The notes under the pieces: model-generated
The model's database searches: none
Seen by the model: only the letters and a program-made list of their open reading frames with translations
Told to the model about the DNA's origin: nothing
DNA from: Earliella scabrosa
Taxonomy: Eukaryota > Basidiomycota > Agaricomycetes > Polyporales > Polyporaceae
DNA length: 64,000 nt
Assembly (NCBI GenBank): GCA_022605405.1
Contig: JABYQQ010000013.1
Span: forward strand, 868,001 to 932,000
Direction: 5' to 3'
In this document: positions 46,963-58,223 of the stretch, piece after piece
Position numbering within the stretch: position 1 is the stretch's first letter
Layout: the number at the start of each line of letters is the position of its first letter
Position numbers and translations under genes: made by a program

Positions 46963-48216
46963 ATGGACACCCCGCCGCTGACGCGCCGTCAGCCCTTCAA
47001 GGGCCTCTATGTCGCGTACCTGCTCACGTCGGTGCTGTTTGTGCGACTGCCGTGGTGGTGCATTCGCTATCTGCCGCGCTCAAATCGTCCACGACCGTCA
47101 TGGCCTCTCTACCGGTGCATCGTCGTCGCCGCACATCGCGAAGTCCTCACCACCTTGGCTCTGAAGCTGGGAATCGACACCAGCCATGCTCCCCCCAAGT
47201 CAGACGACGAGCTAAAGAACGCTAGGTTCGTACGGATCGACGGTATCAGCGAGGACTCCGAGCTGTTCTGCGGAGAAATCCGGCGAGCCGCAGAGATCAA
47301 CCAAGTGCACCCTGCGAAGGTTGCCACCTACTGGATCTTGAAACCAGGAGTGGCCGTGCCCGCCGATCTCAAAGCCAAGGCTGGGGAGCCAGTCGCTCTC
47401 CACATACACGGAGGCGCATTCTACGTGAGGGGTTTGTCATCGTTGTGTGTGCGTCCAGCGATACTGACGAGCTCTTAAAAGATGGGGAGCGCGCACCCAG
47501 ATGCTCCCACAGCAAACCTCAGCCAGGGTATTCTCACCCATAGCCACACAATCAACAGAGTTCTCGCGGTCGATTATCGTCTATCTGCAGCCAGACCCGA
47601 CCCACCAGCCAATCCTTTCCCCACAGCTGTGCTCGATTCCCTCGCCGCGTACCAGTACCTCGTCAAGGACCTCGGCTTCGACCCCAGAAACATCATCGTT
47701 GTCGGAGATTCTGCTGGAGGCAACATCGCCTTCTCGCTCGTTCGCCACCTCGTCGAGAGCTCTTTCCCCGACCTGCCGGCCCCGGGCCGCCTGGTCGCCT
47801 GCTCGGCCTGGCTGGACATATCGGAGTCCCACAAGGGGCCGGACGCAGCTCTGGTCAAGAATCGCCAGTACGAGTATGACATCCTTGGAATGGGTTCTGA
47901 GTACCCGCGCGCGGCGTACCTTGGCTCTTTGGACCCCGAGGAAGGGAGGACGAACCGTTACATCTCACCCGTTTCGCCTCATTTCGACCAGAAGGAGGGG
48001 ATGTTCAAGGGTTTCCCGCGCACATACGTCTCCGCAGGGGGCTTGGAAGTGCTCCTCGACGACTCTAGGCTTGTGGCGGAGATGATGAAGGCCGACGGGG
48101 TCGACGTCGTATACGAGGTGTCTCCGGATGCTATCCATGACTACACCATCTTCCCCTGGCATGAGCCTGAGCGCACGGAAGGGTTGAAGAAGATTGGGAC
48201 GTGGTTGGATAGCTGA
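46963..48216 (+). CDS. Membrane-anchored alpha/beta hydrolase of the HSL family
   Basis: Exons 46963-47424 and 47482-48216 give 398 residues. The N-terminus has one hydrophobic helix (LYVAYLLTSVLFVRLPWWCI), probably an ER or lipid-droplet anchor. The oxyanion-hole motif HIHGGAFY is split from the rest by the intron. The nucleophile elbow GDSAGGN places Ser near residue 231. SAGGLEVLLDDSR holds the likely catalytic Asp, and SPDAIHDYTIFPWHEPE the His. These are the marks of hormone-sensitive-lipase-type (alpha/beta hydrolase fold-3) esterases. The substrate is unknown: lipid, steryl ester or secondary-metabolite esters are all possible. ATG 46963 (MDTPPLTRRQPFKG) is the best start because the upstream frame is unlike the family. 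Confidence 0.85.
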
Positions 48217-48545
48217 AATCTCCCGGGCGTGTTGTGGAGGTGAGCTATGTATCTCGTAACGAATCTTTACTATGGAGGAGCTAACACGGAGATTGACGCG
48301 CAGACATCGGCAGTTTTCTTCGCTGCATACCACTGGCGATACCCTTGAAGGAAATCCATTCATTGGAGGTACAAGTTCATCTTTGTTGTACATTGGAGCA
48401 CATATCTACCACCTCAAGCAAGAGACAACTCGGAGATCATGTATACAGCCGAAAGCTTTCCAGACCTGCTTTATCTTCGATTACCCTAGCACACTAACCT
48501 ATACCCCCGTAATATCCTCCAGCGTTTCGCTATGGCAGGAGCTCA
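48217..48545. other. Convergent 3' region, nothing recognised
   Basis: 329 bp between the hydrolase stop and the DUF1996-WSC stop on the other strand. Confidence 0.5.
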
Positions 48546-50955
48546 TCACAGCGCACCCGTATACCTCGGCCTGAACGCGCGACGACCGAGCAGCTGTGCG
48601 GCGGGCTCGGAAGTGGAAGCGCCAGGACCATCGAGGTTTGTGGTCGATGCAGGGCTCGCAGCGGATGCCGAGGTGCTAGTGTTGTTGTCAAACTTGAACG
48701 TAGTCAAAGCCCAGCTTCCACCGCACGGGCTGACGCCATCGCCAGTGCACTCCATGTTGCACGAAGCTGCATCGAGGGCCGTCCCCGCACCGTTCATGAA
48801 CGAGTTGCCACCTGGGATTCAGCAGTTAGTGCCGCTTCCCACTGCCACGGAACGGGAGCTCTTACAGAAACATTCACGGCCGTACTCGATGCCAGCGAGC
48901 GAGAAGTTCCGGGACGCGCACGCGGAGATGCACGAGCCGATCGTCATCTGGTCGTTTGCGAAGCTGTACCCAGTGAGGGCGCGAGCCCCGGTGTCCGACA
49001 CGCATCCGAGAGTTTGCCATCCCGGGTGCTGGTCCGCGACACTGGGGGGCTTGGGCAGGCCCGAAGTGGACATCAACGTCAGGCGGCTGGGACCGCCGCA
49101 AATCTCATAAGCTGTGACCGAACGGATGAGTGAGTGTGGTGATAAAACTATAGGCAGGGCAGAACACATACCGTTGCCAGCACAAATGTTCTTGCATTCG
49201 TTCCAGGCGACCGTCGTCGCCGTCGCGCCGTGCCGCATCTGGCTGTCGCAGTAGCATTCGTTCGAATATTCCACGCCCGCGAGCGCGAAGCCCTTCGCCT
49301 GACAAAATGATGCACACATCGCCCGGGTCATGTTCGGCGCGGTCGTAGATGCCCCTGTGAGCGCACGGCCGGTGGTGCCCTCTGCGATGCACCCCACCTC
49401 GGACCAATTGCCCGGAAGGGACGCGGTGACGGGGACGAGCGGAGGGGCGGGCGTGCTAGGGCAAGTCGGGCGAGTTCCAGTACCATCCCAGAGCGGATTG
49501 CAACCCGGAAGCTTCTGGAGAGGGCCGCTGAACCCGACCTCCTCGTCGACGATCTCGGTCTCGAGGACGCAAGCATCAGCCGAGGCCTGGTCGAATGCGG
49601 CGGCGAGCGGCGGGCAGTTCAGCACGTTCCCGTTGGCGTCGGGGCAGTTGTCGAGTGCATCCTGCAGGAGGTCGACGTCCCATCCGTTCTGGAAGTCGCC
49701 GTGGTGGCCGTACCCCGTGGTGTCCCCGTTGGCGAGAACCCAGGTACCGGGGCCCCAGTAGTCGAATTGGTCGACGGATACGAACATCTCGTAGAAGAGG
49801 GAGACGAGGTGGACGGGGTGGGAATCAGGGCAGTCGCCGGTGTTGAAGTCCTGAATCGGGTACGCCATGTGCGACTTGTGGTCGGGCGAGTCCAGGTTCT
49901 TGCCGTCCCAGCAAGAGGGGAAGAACACCTGAGCGCGCATGCCGCTGGGGCAGTTGTGCTCGAAGAAGCTGGGACGCTCGTCCCAGGCGGGGTCGTTCCT
50001 ATGTGCACCGTCTGGCTCTGCCGAAAGCCGAGATGAACATGAGTATACTTCAATCTGGGTTTGGACGAGGGTACTGACCGAGACAGACGAAGTCGATGGC
50101 TTTGTCAGCGAAGCTCGACGAGTTGTACGAACGCCTGTTCGTGTTCCCGGCTAGCATCTGAAATAGGCTCGTGTCAGGTCATTAACGTGAGAGGCCGATG
50201 GATGGAGACATACACGGAGACCGGGTGGGAAGGCTTTGATGGGCTCGTTCTTCGGTCCGGGCCGGGGGAGGTAGTAAATGTTGAATCTGGTAGCTACGGG
50301 TGGATGTCAGTGGCGTAGGCTCATCAGAGCATCAGAGGAAAGGAAGCGGAAGACATGACGGGCAGGTTATATGAGCGTGCGGCTTTGAAATGACTCTTCA
50401 CCGGCCGTCTGGCGAATATACATCCGCTGTCATATAGAGAACAAGGGTGCTCGGCAGCCATATTCTCGGAAACGCGACAAGAGCATACCAGGTCGAATCG
50501 AGTATAGACACGCCAGGGATAGAGTTGCAACTCACGGATCGGGGTCAGTTGGCCAGTTTTCGGGTCTTGATGATACATCTGGGGCTGTGGGTGTCCAATC
50601 AGCAGAGGAACTTTCAAAGTAAGTGTCTCTACTCACTGTCCAGTAGTTACTCTTGTCAGGTTGAACAGGGACCGTGGAGCAGTTGCTCTTCTTGAGGTCG
50701 TCGGCATCGTAGACACTCTTGAAGCGACTTCCGCCCACGATTGAGTGAACATGCGAGCTGACCTGGATAACATCAATTGGCTAACATCAACACAAATGTA
50801 TGACCCGGAGGGAGGGGGGGAAGACCGTCACGAACCACATTGGGGCTGATGAGAGGGTCGAGACGAGTCGTGGCGATGGGTCGCAGACCGCCAAAGATCC
50901 AATACGCATTGGTGACCGCAGCGAGGCTGACAAGCGCAAGGAGGTGGGTGAACAT
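48546..50955 (-). CDS. Secreted DUF1996 protein with two C-terminal WSC domains
   Basis: About eight introns; roughly 620 residues. A signal peptide (MFTHLLALVSLAAVTNAYW) is followed by the DUF1996 domain: RLDPLISPNVVSSHVHSIVG, LKKSNCSTVPVQPDKSNYWT, FNIYYLPRPGPKNEPIKAFP, NDPAWDERPSFFEHNCPSGM, QVFFPSCWDGKNLDSPDHKS. The conserved His, Asp and Cys residues suggest a metal-dependent or carbohydrate-active fold, though no activity is established to my knowledge. Two WSC domains follow (GCIAEGTTGRALTGAST..., then GCVSDTGARALTGYSFANDQ...), each with spaced cysteines that bind cell-wall glycans in other proteins. The C-terminus is Ser/Thr/Ala-rich without a clear GPI signal. A wall-associated or secreted wall-modifying role is inferred. 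Confidence 0.9.
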
Positions 50956-52219
50956 AGTGGGAGGGGATGCACGGAGCTGGGGGAGCTGTTGAGGATCTGA
51001 GAGGACCGACACTGGTGGTGAGGTGAAGATGGGTGGTCTCTTGGTGCGGCTCTTATAGTGTAGATATGCCGCCAATATCTGAGGTGAAGTGAAGGGTGCA
51101 CACCGCTGAACTTGGCATGAATGCCGTGTCGACAACCACACATGCTCCGAGACCGGCCATGCTAGAAGAAGCTCAAATTAGCTTTCGGCGAAAGTATGGG
51201 GAGCTACTGAGTTTGACCGACCCGATGTCTTCCCTCCGCTGTTTTAGACACTGTGCAGAGTACGGATGATGAGTGTAGCCGACGAGAACGTATGCGGAGA
51301 GCGAAAAGCGAGGCAAGAGGTTGTATCGGAATACCAGTCGGTAACAAATAAAGATTGCCCTGTCAAGCTGGCCATACAGGCTCATGTAGACACTGCTTAA
51401 ACTCGATCATTAGCACTCAGCTGTGTCCATTAGCATGATAGACTGTGCTCGAGAACGTACCTAGGCCCTTGGCGATCCATGTTCTGCACTGATCGGACCC
51501 AAAGAGCCACACTCAGTGCCGCGGGTATCACAGGAGTTGGCGGGGTTTATGGTGCGATTGCAGGTAAAGTGAAGGGGCTTATGGCAATGCTACCTCGCCG
51601 TGAGCATCGAGGTACATTGCTCTATTATTGGGTAACAAATATCGCACGTACCACCACCACAAAGTATGGCGTACGCGGACGGTAGAGGTAGAGGCGGTCT
51701 GTGATAGCAATGTAGCCCCCAGGTGTGTCTTCGCCGCTTCCTCCGCGAAGGTGTAGCACGAGGACGCGGAGCGATTGAGTGGATAATATCAACATGGATA
51801 CACCTAGCTCTACAGTGAGAGCGGTTCCTATAACGAACACGCAAGACCATCAGCAATAAGAATCAAGGTAGACGGGAACAGATATACACACTATTCACTG
51901 ATTGGTCGTCATCTGAGTCCGTTGCAGGACGTGGTTCTGCCGGTGACCGCGCTGTCACTGCAGGGCAGAGAACCGTGTTCCGTGTGCAGGAGACGGAAGC
52001 TCGAGAGCACTGTGATTCCCGGCGCGCGATAGTTTACGCGGTCCAATGCTGGTCCGCATGATACGACGAGGGAGCGCATGGTGGATTCATTTCAGCTAAG
52101 TTGGCGGCGACTCAAGTTGGTGGTTGTCTGTGAGAGTGCTGTACGGCTCCAGCCGCGCCGTGTCCCGGCCGGCGCTTCGAACAGTTGGGCTGGAAGCGCG
52201 CGAGAGGGAGGATGCGGTC
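50956..52219. other. Intergenic, 1.26 kb, possible unrecognised exon on the minus strand
   Basis: On the minus strand, about 51833-51655 reads as a clean 60-codon hydrophobic/polar segment (ALTVELGVSMLILSTQSLRV ... ITDRLYLYRPRTPYFVVV). A TTATAG acceptor precedes it and a GTACGT donor follows. I find no convincing partner exons, and stops surround it. It may be a relict of a membrane-protein gene. The rest holds the promoters of the DUF1996-WSC gene and TSC1. Confidence 0.35.
51051..51057 (-). promoter_or_regulatory. TATA-like element of the DUF1996-WSC gene
   Basis: TATAAGA on the minus strand, about 100 bp before the start codon. Confidence 0.4.
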
Positions 52220-55200
52220 ATGTCTTCCTCCACGACCGTCGCCGATCTCTGCACACAGCTCCGGCTCGCCCTCGAGTCCCCTGCAGACCCTTCCACCGCC
52301 GGAGAGCTGCCTGGGAAGGTCCAGGCGTTTATACTAGCATGCTCCGAATCTTCCGAGTCGCGATCTCTTCTCAACGACCTCGAGGATGAGCTCCAGGTCA
52401 TCTACGACGACATCCTGAGGCATGCACTGCTCCCCCAAACCGAACTCTTCCTAGCTGTGCTTTACAAACTGCAACCAGTCCTCCCCTCGCGCTCCATTAT
52501 CTCGACTTGGTTTGATCTCGTCCTCCGACCGGCTCTTCGAGAGCCCAAGCTACCTTTGCCGGCCGTGAACTATGCCAAGGAGCTTATCACCCATGCCCTC
52601 GATCCAGGAAGTAATTTCTCAGATGCAGAAGAGGGCTCGGAGGAGGCAGAGAAACAGAAAGAACGGGTAGGGGACTTCAGGAGACGACTGATGGATTTCT
52701 ACCTCCTGGATGCATTCAACGAGAGCTCTGGCGATGACGTCTTGGAGTGGGCAGAGCTCTCTCAAGAGCACCGCGACAAAGTAGCTTGCTGGAAGTCGAA
52801 CCTAGAAGATGTGCTTGTTAGATTAGGCCTCCAGCGACCACAAGTGCGTCTATCACTCGTGTATCAATCGGTCTACGTGCTCACTGTTCGTAGGACTTTC
52901 TCACCGAGATCTATCGGTGTTTTGATTCTCCAACGTCAAGACTACAACTCCTCATCCTCCTCAATGCGTATACATCCCAGCCGACGTTCCCTGAACATGC
53001 TTCCGTGCTTGCTTCCCACCCCCTTATCATGAGCCTTCTGCTCACCCTCCTTTTCGACACATCCTCCACCGCTTGCACCATAGCATTGACTATTCTCATC
53101 AAACTCCTCCCGATACTTGCCGTCAATGCATGCGAGGATCTCAAGCGCTTGCTACCCCTCTTGCTCGTGGTATTGGCTCGCATCCTCTGTTGGAAGGAAC
53201 GTCAATCGTCTCGACCAATCGTACCTGTGGCCACCGACCCCGAAGACACTGATGATGATGAAGGTAATGCTTCAGACGATGAAGAAGACGGCGAACAGGA
53301 AAGCATTCGCTCTTTCCCAATCCGCGAGGATCTCGAATGGAATGCTTTGGAGCTCACATTCGACGGCCCGCAAGCTTCGGCACCTTCTCCCCATCGCTAC
53401 TTCACGTTCCTGTACTATCTCTTCCCGTGCAATACCATTCGCTTCCTGCGTTACCCTGTCAGGTATCTCAACGACAACGGGATCGAGAGCCTGTACGCTG
53501 TCGACTGGGAGAAGGCGCTCGATGAACAAAAGATCCGAAGCAAGAGCGAGGTGAGCAGTGTACCCCTCGACATGCGACCTGCCACCGAAGCGAGCTATCA
53601 CCACAGAGGCTGCTGCGCATGCATGTTCTCCATCCGCTTCTCATCTGGCGCGAGGCGAGGGAGGAGCTAGAGCAACCAGACTTTTGGGCAAAGTATGACA
53701 TTCCCCGGATCGTGGGCGGCGCGACGATGCTTGACGTACGGAATGCCGGCCTGGGAGTCCAACAGCAGCTGCAGGAGATGCAAACAGACCCCTCCAGGCC
53801 GCCATCGATAGAGCGCGGGCGCGTTTCTCGTCCCTCATCAGCGATCGAAATTCCCCCACCACCGGTCCTCGAACCAGTCCCGCCTGACGACCTTGCCGGG
53901 GGAGCGCCTCTGTCCTCGTCTCTGGAGACGGTGGATGTCGGTGGGGACTTGTTGGAGGCCGCTCGCCCGGTACGGTTGAAGGTGTCCTTAACGGACATGG
54001 TTGCAACCTCGGTCGCACTGAGGTCCGGCCTTGACATCGAAATTGTCGATGGTGGCCCTGCATGGACCTCGACGCTGTTCCCGATCGAGCCACGGACACG
54101 GTCGCCATCGAGGAACGCGAGCGAGTCTTCACACCCTTTGGACGACGTCTCAGAGACATCGGGGACCCCAGCGCATCCTGACGAGCGCCGCGGAGACGGC
54201 ACGATACCGCGCCATGTTGCCGAGGCGATATCTGGACTGCAGCGGGAAGTGATATTGCTCAGGAACGACTTGAACCTCGAGCTGTGGACCGCCCGCGAGA
54301 ACGTGAAACACATTGGCAGGCTGTACAAAGAGCGCGTCCTCTCGCGGAACGAGGAAGTGGAGCGGCAGGGCCTGGTACGTGATTAGTCGATGATCATCGC
54401 ACGCGGCTTCTCAACTGAGTATGACCGCAGCACAACAAACTCAAGGAGTACAAGCACCAGGTGACCCGTCTGCGGCAGGAGCTGAAGGAAGAGAAGGACC
54501 AGGCAGCCACACAGCGCATCCATTACACAGGCTGGAACAAGGAGCTTCAGGACAGGATTACTGCGCTGCGGGCGGAGAAGAAGACATGGACGAACGAAGC
54601 TGCCGCTATGCGAGCTGCGGAGAAGGAAGCAAGGGTGCGCGTTGACAGAATCGCTTTGTTGCTCTCATCGCCCACACCGCACTGCCTTGTACACAGGACA
54701 CGTTCGCTGCACAAGGGAAGCTGCTGGCGGAAGCTACCCAAGCTGTCTTCCGACTCGAGACGCGCATCAAGGAGAACGCGCCCAAGGTGGACCGGCTGCA
54801 CGACTACGAGATGCAGATCGACCAGCTCGTGAAGCTGCAGCGACTATGGTATGGGTTTGTCTCACGATTGCGGCACGCCCAGGACTCCATTGACACGCCG
54901 TTCAGGGAGTCGGACGTGCAGAAGCTGAATGATACCAAGGTGCACCTCGCTGCGGCCGACAGCAAGTACCGCAAAATGGAGCTGAGGCTCGAAGCGTATG
55001 AAGCGACACAACTCGAGATGGAGCAGGCCGCCGCGTAAGCTGTGATGATCTCATTGTCAGAAGTTTCTGGTGACTGATTTCGAGCACAGCGCACAGCGGC
55101 AACAAATCCTTGTTCTGCAGAGCAAGCTGGAACAATACAAGAACAGGCTAGAAACCGCCCGGCGCATGTCATCGGTGAACGGACAGGCCGAGCAGCTGGA

Positions 55201-55363
55201 GGAGCTGCGGCGGGCTCGGGAGACGGCCGAGAGGCTGAGAAGGGAGAACGACGAGCTGAAGGACGAAATTGAAGAGGTGAACGTGATGGTCGAGGTGCTG
55301 AAGGCGCAGCGGAGCGGACGGACTGGCATCCTCGACTCACCACGGTCCTCGCCGCCCATCTGA
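52220..55363 (+). CDS. TSC1: Hamartin, TSC1
   Basis: Exons 52220-52843, 52894-53550, 53607-54374, 54431-54634, 54697-54848, 54906-55034 and 55090-55363 give 935 residues. The N-terminal helical core includes DFLTEIYRCFDSPTSRLQLL and ASVLASHPLIMSLLLTLLFD, then RYFTFLYYLFPCNTIRFLRY, the hamartin signature. The middle is disordered and Ser/Pro-rich. From about residue 650 to the end lies a long coiled coil (ELWTARENVKHIGRLYKERV; HQVTRLRQELKEEKDQAATQ; LRRARETAERLRRENDELKD) used for TSC2 binding. TSC1-TSC2 restrains Rheb-TORC1; in S. pombe tsc1 also controls amino-acid uptake. In animals TSC1 is also an Hsp90 co-chaperone, and the next gene here is HSP90. An upstream in-frame ATG at 52124 is possible but less likely. 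Confidence 0.92.
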
Positions 55364-55420
55364 GCGTGTAGTATGCAGTCCAAATAAGGAAGGTGTCGCG
55401 GAAAGTCGTAGAAGGCGGCA

Positions 55421-55496
55421 GAACGTTCGCGTCCAGTGCGAGGCAAGGACACCGGCGCCTGTCCGCATTGGTAGACAGAGATGGAAGGTTCTCGAA
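55421..55496 (+). promoter_or_regulatory. Heat shock elements of HSP90
   Basis: A perfect three-unit element GAAggTTCtcGAA lies at 55484-55496. A two-unit GAAcgTTC lies at 55431-55438, with another GAA ten bases upstream (55421), giving a gapped element. These match HSF1 binding sites and sit 118-193 bp before the HSP90 start. Confidence 0.75.
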
Positions 55497-55613
55497 CGGC
55501 GAGGCGAAGCAAGTACATAAACCCTCGACGACCCCGTCGCCCGTTCTTCAGCTGTCTATCCCCAATCTCATCTTATCCCCTCCACTCCTCTTTAACGACC
55601 CTCACGCGCAAAA

Positions 55614-57996
55614 ATGGCAGAGAGCTTCGGCTTCCAGGCTGAGATCAGCCAGCTCCTCGACCTCATCATCAGTGAGTACTCTCTTTGCGCTCTTTTCGCG
55701 AATTTGTCGCGTCCTAACGCGCGTTTTCAGACACTTTCTACTCCAACAAGGAGATCTTCCTCCGGGAACTCATCTCCAACGCGTCCGATGCCCTTGACAA
55801 GATCCGCTATGCCTCCCTCACCGACCCTTCCGTCCTTGACACCGGCAAGGACCTCGTCATCCGCATTGTCCCCGACAAGGAGAACAAAATCCTGTCGATC
55901 ATCGACACCGGTATCGGTATGACCAAGGCCGACCTTGTCAACAACCTTGGTACGATCGCAAAGTCCGGCACCAAGGTACGTCGCACGAGCACGTGGTGGC
56001 GTCTTGCAGTATGCTAATCAATATTCGTACAGGGCTTCATGGAGGCACTCCAGTCTGGCGCCGACATTTCTATGATCGGCCAGTTCGGTGTCGGTTTCTA
56101 CTCTGCGTACCTCGTCGCCGAGCGTGTCCAGGTCATCTCAAAACACAACGACGACGAGCAGTACATCTGGGAGTCGGCCGCGGGTGGCACCTTCACCATC
56201 ACCCCCGACACCATCAACCCGCCTCTTGGTCGTGGTACCGAGATCCGCCTCTACCTCAAGGAGGACCAGACCGAGTACCTTGAGGAGAAGCGCATCAAGG
56301 AGATCGTCAAGAAGCACTCCGAGTTCATCTCTTACCCCATTCAGTTGGCGGTCACCAAGGAGGTTGAGAAGGCAAGTATCTCGCGAGCTCATCGTCATAC
56401 GTTCGTGGACGGTATACTGACGGTCATGTGTAGGAGGTTGAGGACGACGAGGAGGTTGATGAGAACAAGGAGGAGTCCAAGGTCGAGGAGGTAGAGGACG
56501 AGGACAAGCCCAAGGAGAAGAAGACGAAGAAGATCAAGGAGAAGGAGGTGAAGAACGAGGAGCTCAACAAGACCAAGCCCATCTGGACGCGTAACCCCTC
56601 CGACATCACCGCCGACGAGTACGCTGCGTTCTACAAGAGCTTGACCAACGACTGGGAGGACCACCTCGCCGTCAAGCACTTCTCCGTTGAGGGTCAGCTC
56701 GAGTTCAAGGCCATCCTCTTCGTTCCCAAGCGGTGAGTCATTGTGCGCATCATATTCTCCTGTGACCTCGCGCTGACTTGTTCCCTCAGTGCGCCCTTCG
56801 ATCTCTTCGAGTCCAAGAAGAAGCGTAACAACATCAAGCTCTACGTCCGCCGCGTATTCATCATGGATGACTGCGAGGATCTCATCCCTGAGTACCTCAA
56901 CTTCATCAAGGGTATCGTCGACTCCGAGGATCTCCCTCTCAACATCTCGCGTGAGACCCTCCAGCAGAACAAGATCCTCAAGGTCATCCGCAAGAACCTC
57001 GTCAAGAAGTGCATGGACCTCTTCTCCGAGATCGCGGAGGACAAGGACAACTTCTCTAAGTTCTACGAGGCGTTCGGCAAGAACATCAAGCTCGGTATCC
57101 ACGAGGATGCCCAGAACCGCAGCAAGCTTGCCGAGTTCCTGCGCTTCTACTCGACGAAGGCCACTGAGGAGCAGACCTCGCTGAAGGGTGGGTAGCTACT
57201 ACTATCACCATCACTCGCCGTCGGTACTAACCCGCACGCAGACTACATCACGCGCATGCCTGAGGTCCAGAAGAACATCTACTACCTCACTGGCGAGTCG
57301 CTCTCGTCCATCAAGGACTCTCCCTTCCTCGAGGTCCTCAAGAAGAAGGGCTTCGAGGTCCTCCTCCTCGTCGACCCCATCGACGAGTATGCCATCACCC
57401 AGCTCAAGGAGTTCGACGGTCACAAGCTCGTGTGTGTGTCGAAGGAGGGTCTCGAGCTCGAGGAGACCGAGGAGGAGAAGAAGGCTCGCGAGGAGGAGGC
57501 CAAGCAGTTCGAGGACCTCTGCAAGGCGGTCAAGGATGCGCTCGGCGACAAGGTCGAGAAGGTCGTCGTCTCGAACCGTATCTCCGATTCTCCCTGCGTT
57601 CTCGTCACCGGTCAGTTCGGCTGGTCGTCGAACATGGAGCGTATCATGAAGGCGCAGGCGCTCCGTGACTCGTCGATGTCGTCGTACATGGCCTCGAAGA
57701 AGACGCTCGAGCTCAACCCGCACAACGCGATCGTCAAGGAGCTCAAGCGTAAGGTTGCCGAGGACAAGGCGGACAAGTCCGTCCGTGACCTCACCTTCCT
57801 CCTCTTCGAGACCGCGCTCCTCACCTCCGGCTTCTCGCTCGACGACCCCACGTCGTTCGCGAAGCGCATCCACCGCATGATTGCCCTCGGTCTCGACGTC
57901 GACGAGGAGGACTCCGCACCCGCACCGTCGACGAGCACGGAGGCGCCTGTCGCGACAGAGGCGGCATCGACGTCGGCGATGGAGGAGATCGACTAA
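55614..57996 (+). CDS. HSP90: Molecular chaperone HSP90
   Basis: Exons 55614-55671, 55731-55975, 56033-56371, 56434-56732, 56790-57187 and 57242-57996 give 697 residues. The N-terminal GHKL ATPase has [22 protein letters not shown] and [15 protein letters not shown] charged Glu/Lys linker follows (about residues 215-260), then the middle domain with [20 protein letters not shown] and the catalytic-loop region [20 protein letters not shown], then the dimerisation domain ending in AMEEID. The canonical cytosolic ending is MEEVD, the TPR co-chaperone docking motif; Val to Ile is conservative. Intron 3 has a GC donor (GCAAGT). Codons are strongly biased to C/G endings, as in highly expressed genes. 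HSF sites lie upstream. Confidence 0.98.
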
Positions 57997-58223
57997 GCGC
58001 TTGGGCTCTCGGTCGGACGCTTTCGGGGTTACGATAGAACTGCTTCAGAGGTTACTTACACGTGTATCATAGTCATCGTCGGGCATTGCTGTCTTGTTGC
58101 ATCATACCATCACTTACCATAGCATCGCAATGAATATCGTTCTTTGCTTCTCATCCTCTCGTGTGCGTGTACGGCGTGTTCAACTTGGTCTTACATTCGA
58201 GTAACCTGTCTAGTCTAAGTCGT

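Noticed and set aside
53468..54328. 286-codon minus-strand frame opposite TSC1
   Set aside because: It overlaps a convincing spliced gene, is Ser/Arg-rich and has no family resemblance.
56395..57873. Minus-strand frames of 235 and 220 codons opposite HSP90
   Set aside because: Leu/Val/Glu-rich mirror images of Glu/Lys-rich HSP90 coding DNA.
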